DNA of 6,327 nucleotides, taken from the NCBI GenBank assembly GCA_937863625.1, contig CALMGO010000595.1:1-6327 (forward strand), in the 5' to 3' direction. Position 1 is the stretch's first letter. The number at the start of each line of letters is the position of its first letter. Below are positions 5,608-6,327 of the stretch, piece by piece. The stretch is from an uncultured bacterium (GTDB taxonomy: Bacteria > Planctomycetota > DG-23 > SLPQ01). The notes below the pieces were generated by a model. It worked only from the letters and a program-made list of their open reading frames with translations, made no database searches and was not told where the DNA came from. The position numbers and the translations under genes are program-made.

Positions 5608-6327
5608 ATGGATGATCGTATGCCCGTTCCGGTAAGCCGAGGAGACCTCGTTATTCAGTCGGCCGACGACGCGTATATGGTTGAGGCTCCTGGGGGTCAG
5701 CAGCAGGGGCTCAATCTCCTGACTGTGATTCTCCGAAGGTGGAAAGTCGTGCTCCTTACCGCGGTCCTGGCGTGTGTTATAGGCATTCCGCTAATTTGGC
5801 TCGGAATCCGCCCGCTTTACACTGCCATCAGCGCTATCAAAGTGGACCCGGTTATCCAGGGAATCGTCTTTCAGGATGAATCCGGGACGCTGCCCTTCTA
5901 CTCAAACTATGTGCGCACCCAGGCCGAGCTCATCAAGGGACCGCGCATCATGTACCTGATTCTTGAAGACCCGGAAGTTCGTACGCTCGATTACCTTAAG
6001 CAGTTTTCGGACCCGATGCTCGAACTGCAGGCCAACCTTAATGCAGTAGCGGACAAGGATTCGCAGCTGCTTCGCGTCATGATGACCACTATCGACCCCA
6101 AGGCTGCCGCCGTGATCGCAAACGCCGCCGTGAGGTCCTACATGAGGATCGAAGGAGGTACCGAGGCGACGAGTGAAGATACTAAACTCCGCACCCTCGA
6201 GAGGGAGCGCGACAGCGCCAGCGAGAAACTCAGAGGCCTCTACGAGGCGGCGTACCAGCTCGGAGAGGAATTCGGCACCACCGATCTCACCAGCCGTGAG
6301 CAGGTCATGCTTGCGCGCGTCCAGGCG
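5608..6327 (+). CDS. Wzz/BY-kinase-type polysaccharide chain-length protein, 3'-truncated by the window edge
   Basis: The frame is open from ATG 5608 to the last base, giving 240 residues of a longer protein. About 45 cytoplasmic residues are followed by a membrane helix (WKVVLLTAVLACVIGIPLIW, 45-64), then the start of the periplasmic Wzz domain: the classic YTAISAIKVDP (71-81) just after the first helix, and FYSNYVRTQAELIKGPRI (97-114), equivalent to the segment '..n.i.tq.e.i.s..v' of Wzz/GumC/tyrosine-kinase co-polymerases. Residues about 189-222 are rich in charged heptads and likely begin the coiled coil. In the family these proteins form inner-membrane oligomers that set polymer length and connect to the outer-membrane exporter; many end in a cytoplasmic tyrosine kinase. 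Whether a kinase follows cannot be seen here. The unusually long N-terminal tail (most Wzz start about 15-25 residues before the helix) is a minor oddity. It lies 76 bp after the exosortase fusion, probably in the same transcript. Confidence 0.85.
   Translation, partial: MDDRMPVPVSRGDLVIQSADDAYMVEAPGGQQQGLNLLTVILRRWKVVLLTAVLACVIGIPLIWLGIRPLYTAISAIKVDPVIQGIVFQDESGTLPFYSNYVRTQAELIKGPRIMYLILEDPEVRTLDYLKQFSDPMLELQANLNAVADKDSQLLRVMMTTIDPKAAAVIANAAVRSYMRIEGGTEATSEDTKLRTLERERDSASEKLRGLYEAAYQLGEEFGTTDLTSREQVMLARVQA

Noticed and set aside
1..6327. tRNA, rRNA, CRISPR array, insertion sequence or attachment site
   Set aside because: Nearly all of the sequence is accounted for by coding regions; no regularly spaced repeats, transposase motifs, terminal inverted repeats or tRNA-like cloverleaf were seen.

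Overview
The window is one co-directional stretch (all genes on the + strand) of an extracellular-polysaccharide (EPS) / exosortase locus from a moderately GC-rich bacterium. An exosortase and a Wzz-type chain-length protein point to a diderm (Gram-negative-type) cell. The style of the locus (FemAB/CelD-like acyltransferase, family-4-like glycosyltransferase, split Alg14/Alg13-type transferase, exosortase, Wzz) recalls Planctomycetota or Hydrogenedentota-like lineages and proteobacterial PEP-CTERM loci. That placement is inference: no rRNA or other marker gene is present.

Layout. Positions 2-1213 hold the 3' part of a FemAB/CelD-like GNAT-fold protein whose start lies upstream of the window. 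After 36 bp comes a GT-B glycosyltransferase (1250-2431, TTG start with a good Shine-Dalgarno). It overlaps an Alg14/PssD-like protein (2424-2897), which overlaps by ATGA an Alg13/PssE-like protein (2894-3412). These four genes look like one translationally coupled operon segment. A 163-bp gap (3413-3575) is the only real break and holds an inverted repeat, a -10-like hexamer and a tiny ORF. Then comes the striking gene, 3576-5531. Its first ~344 codons form a full-size NDP-sugar pyrophosphorylase-like protein with a left-handed beta-helix tail. Its last ~307 codons form a full-size exosortase with the Cys/Arg/His catalytic triad intact. The nucleotidyltransferase half has lost its signature catalytic residues. 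A 76-bp spacer with a GC-rich stem-loop and a strong ribosome site leads to a Wzz/BY-kinase-type chain-length protein (5608 to beyond the window end).

How the genes may work together. The glycosyltransferases extend a lipid-linked repeat unit on the cytoplasmic face of the inner membrane. The Wzz-type protein would control polymerisation and export. The exosortase would process C-terminally tagged surface proteins destined for the EPS matrix. The acyltransferase-like protein could modify the glycan or an associated molecule. The fused, apparently dead nucleotidyltransferase could tie exosortase activity to sugar-nucleotide supply or scaffold the assembly; this is the most novel element here and is a hypothesis. 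No sorting substrate, EpsI/DUF3485 protein, flippase or polymerase is visible in the window.
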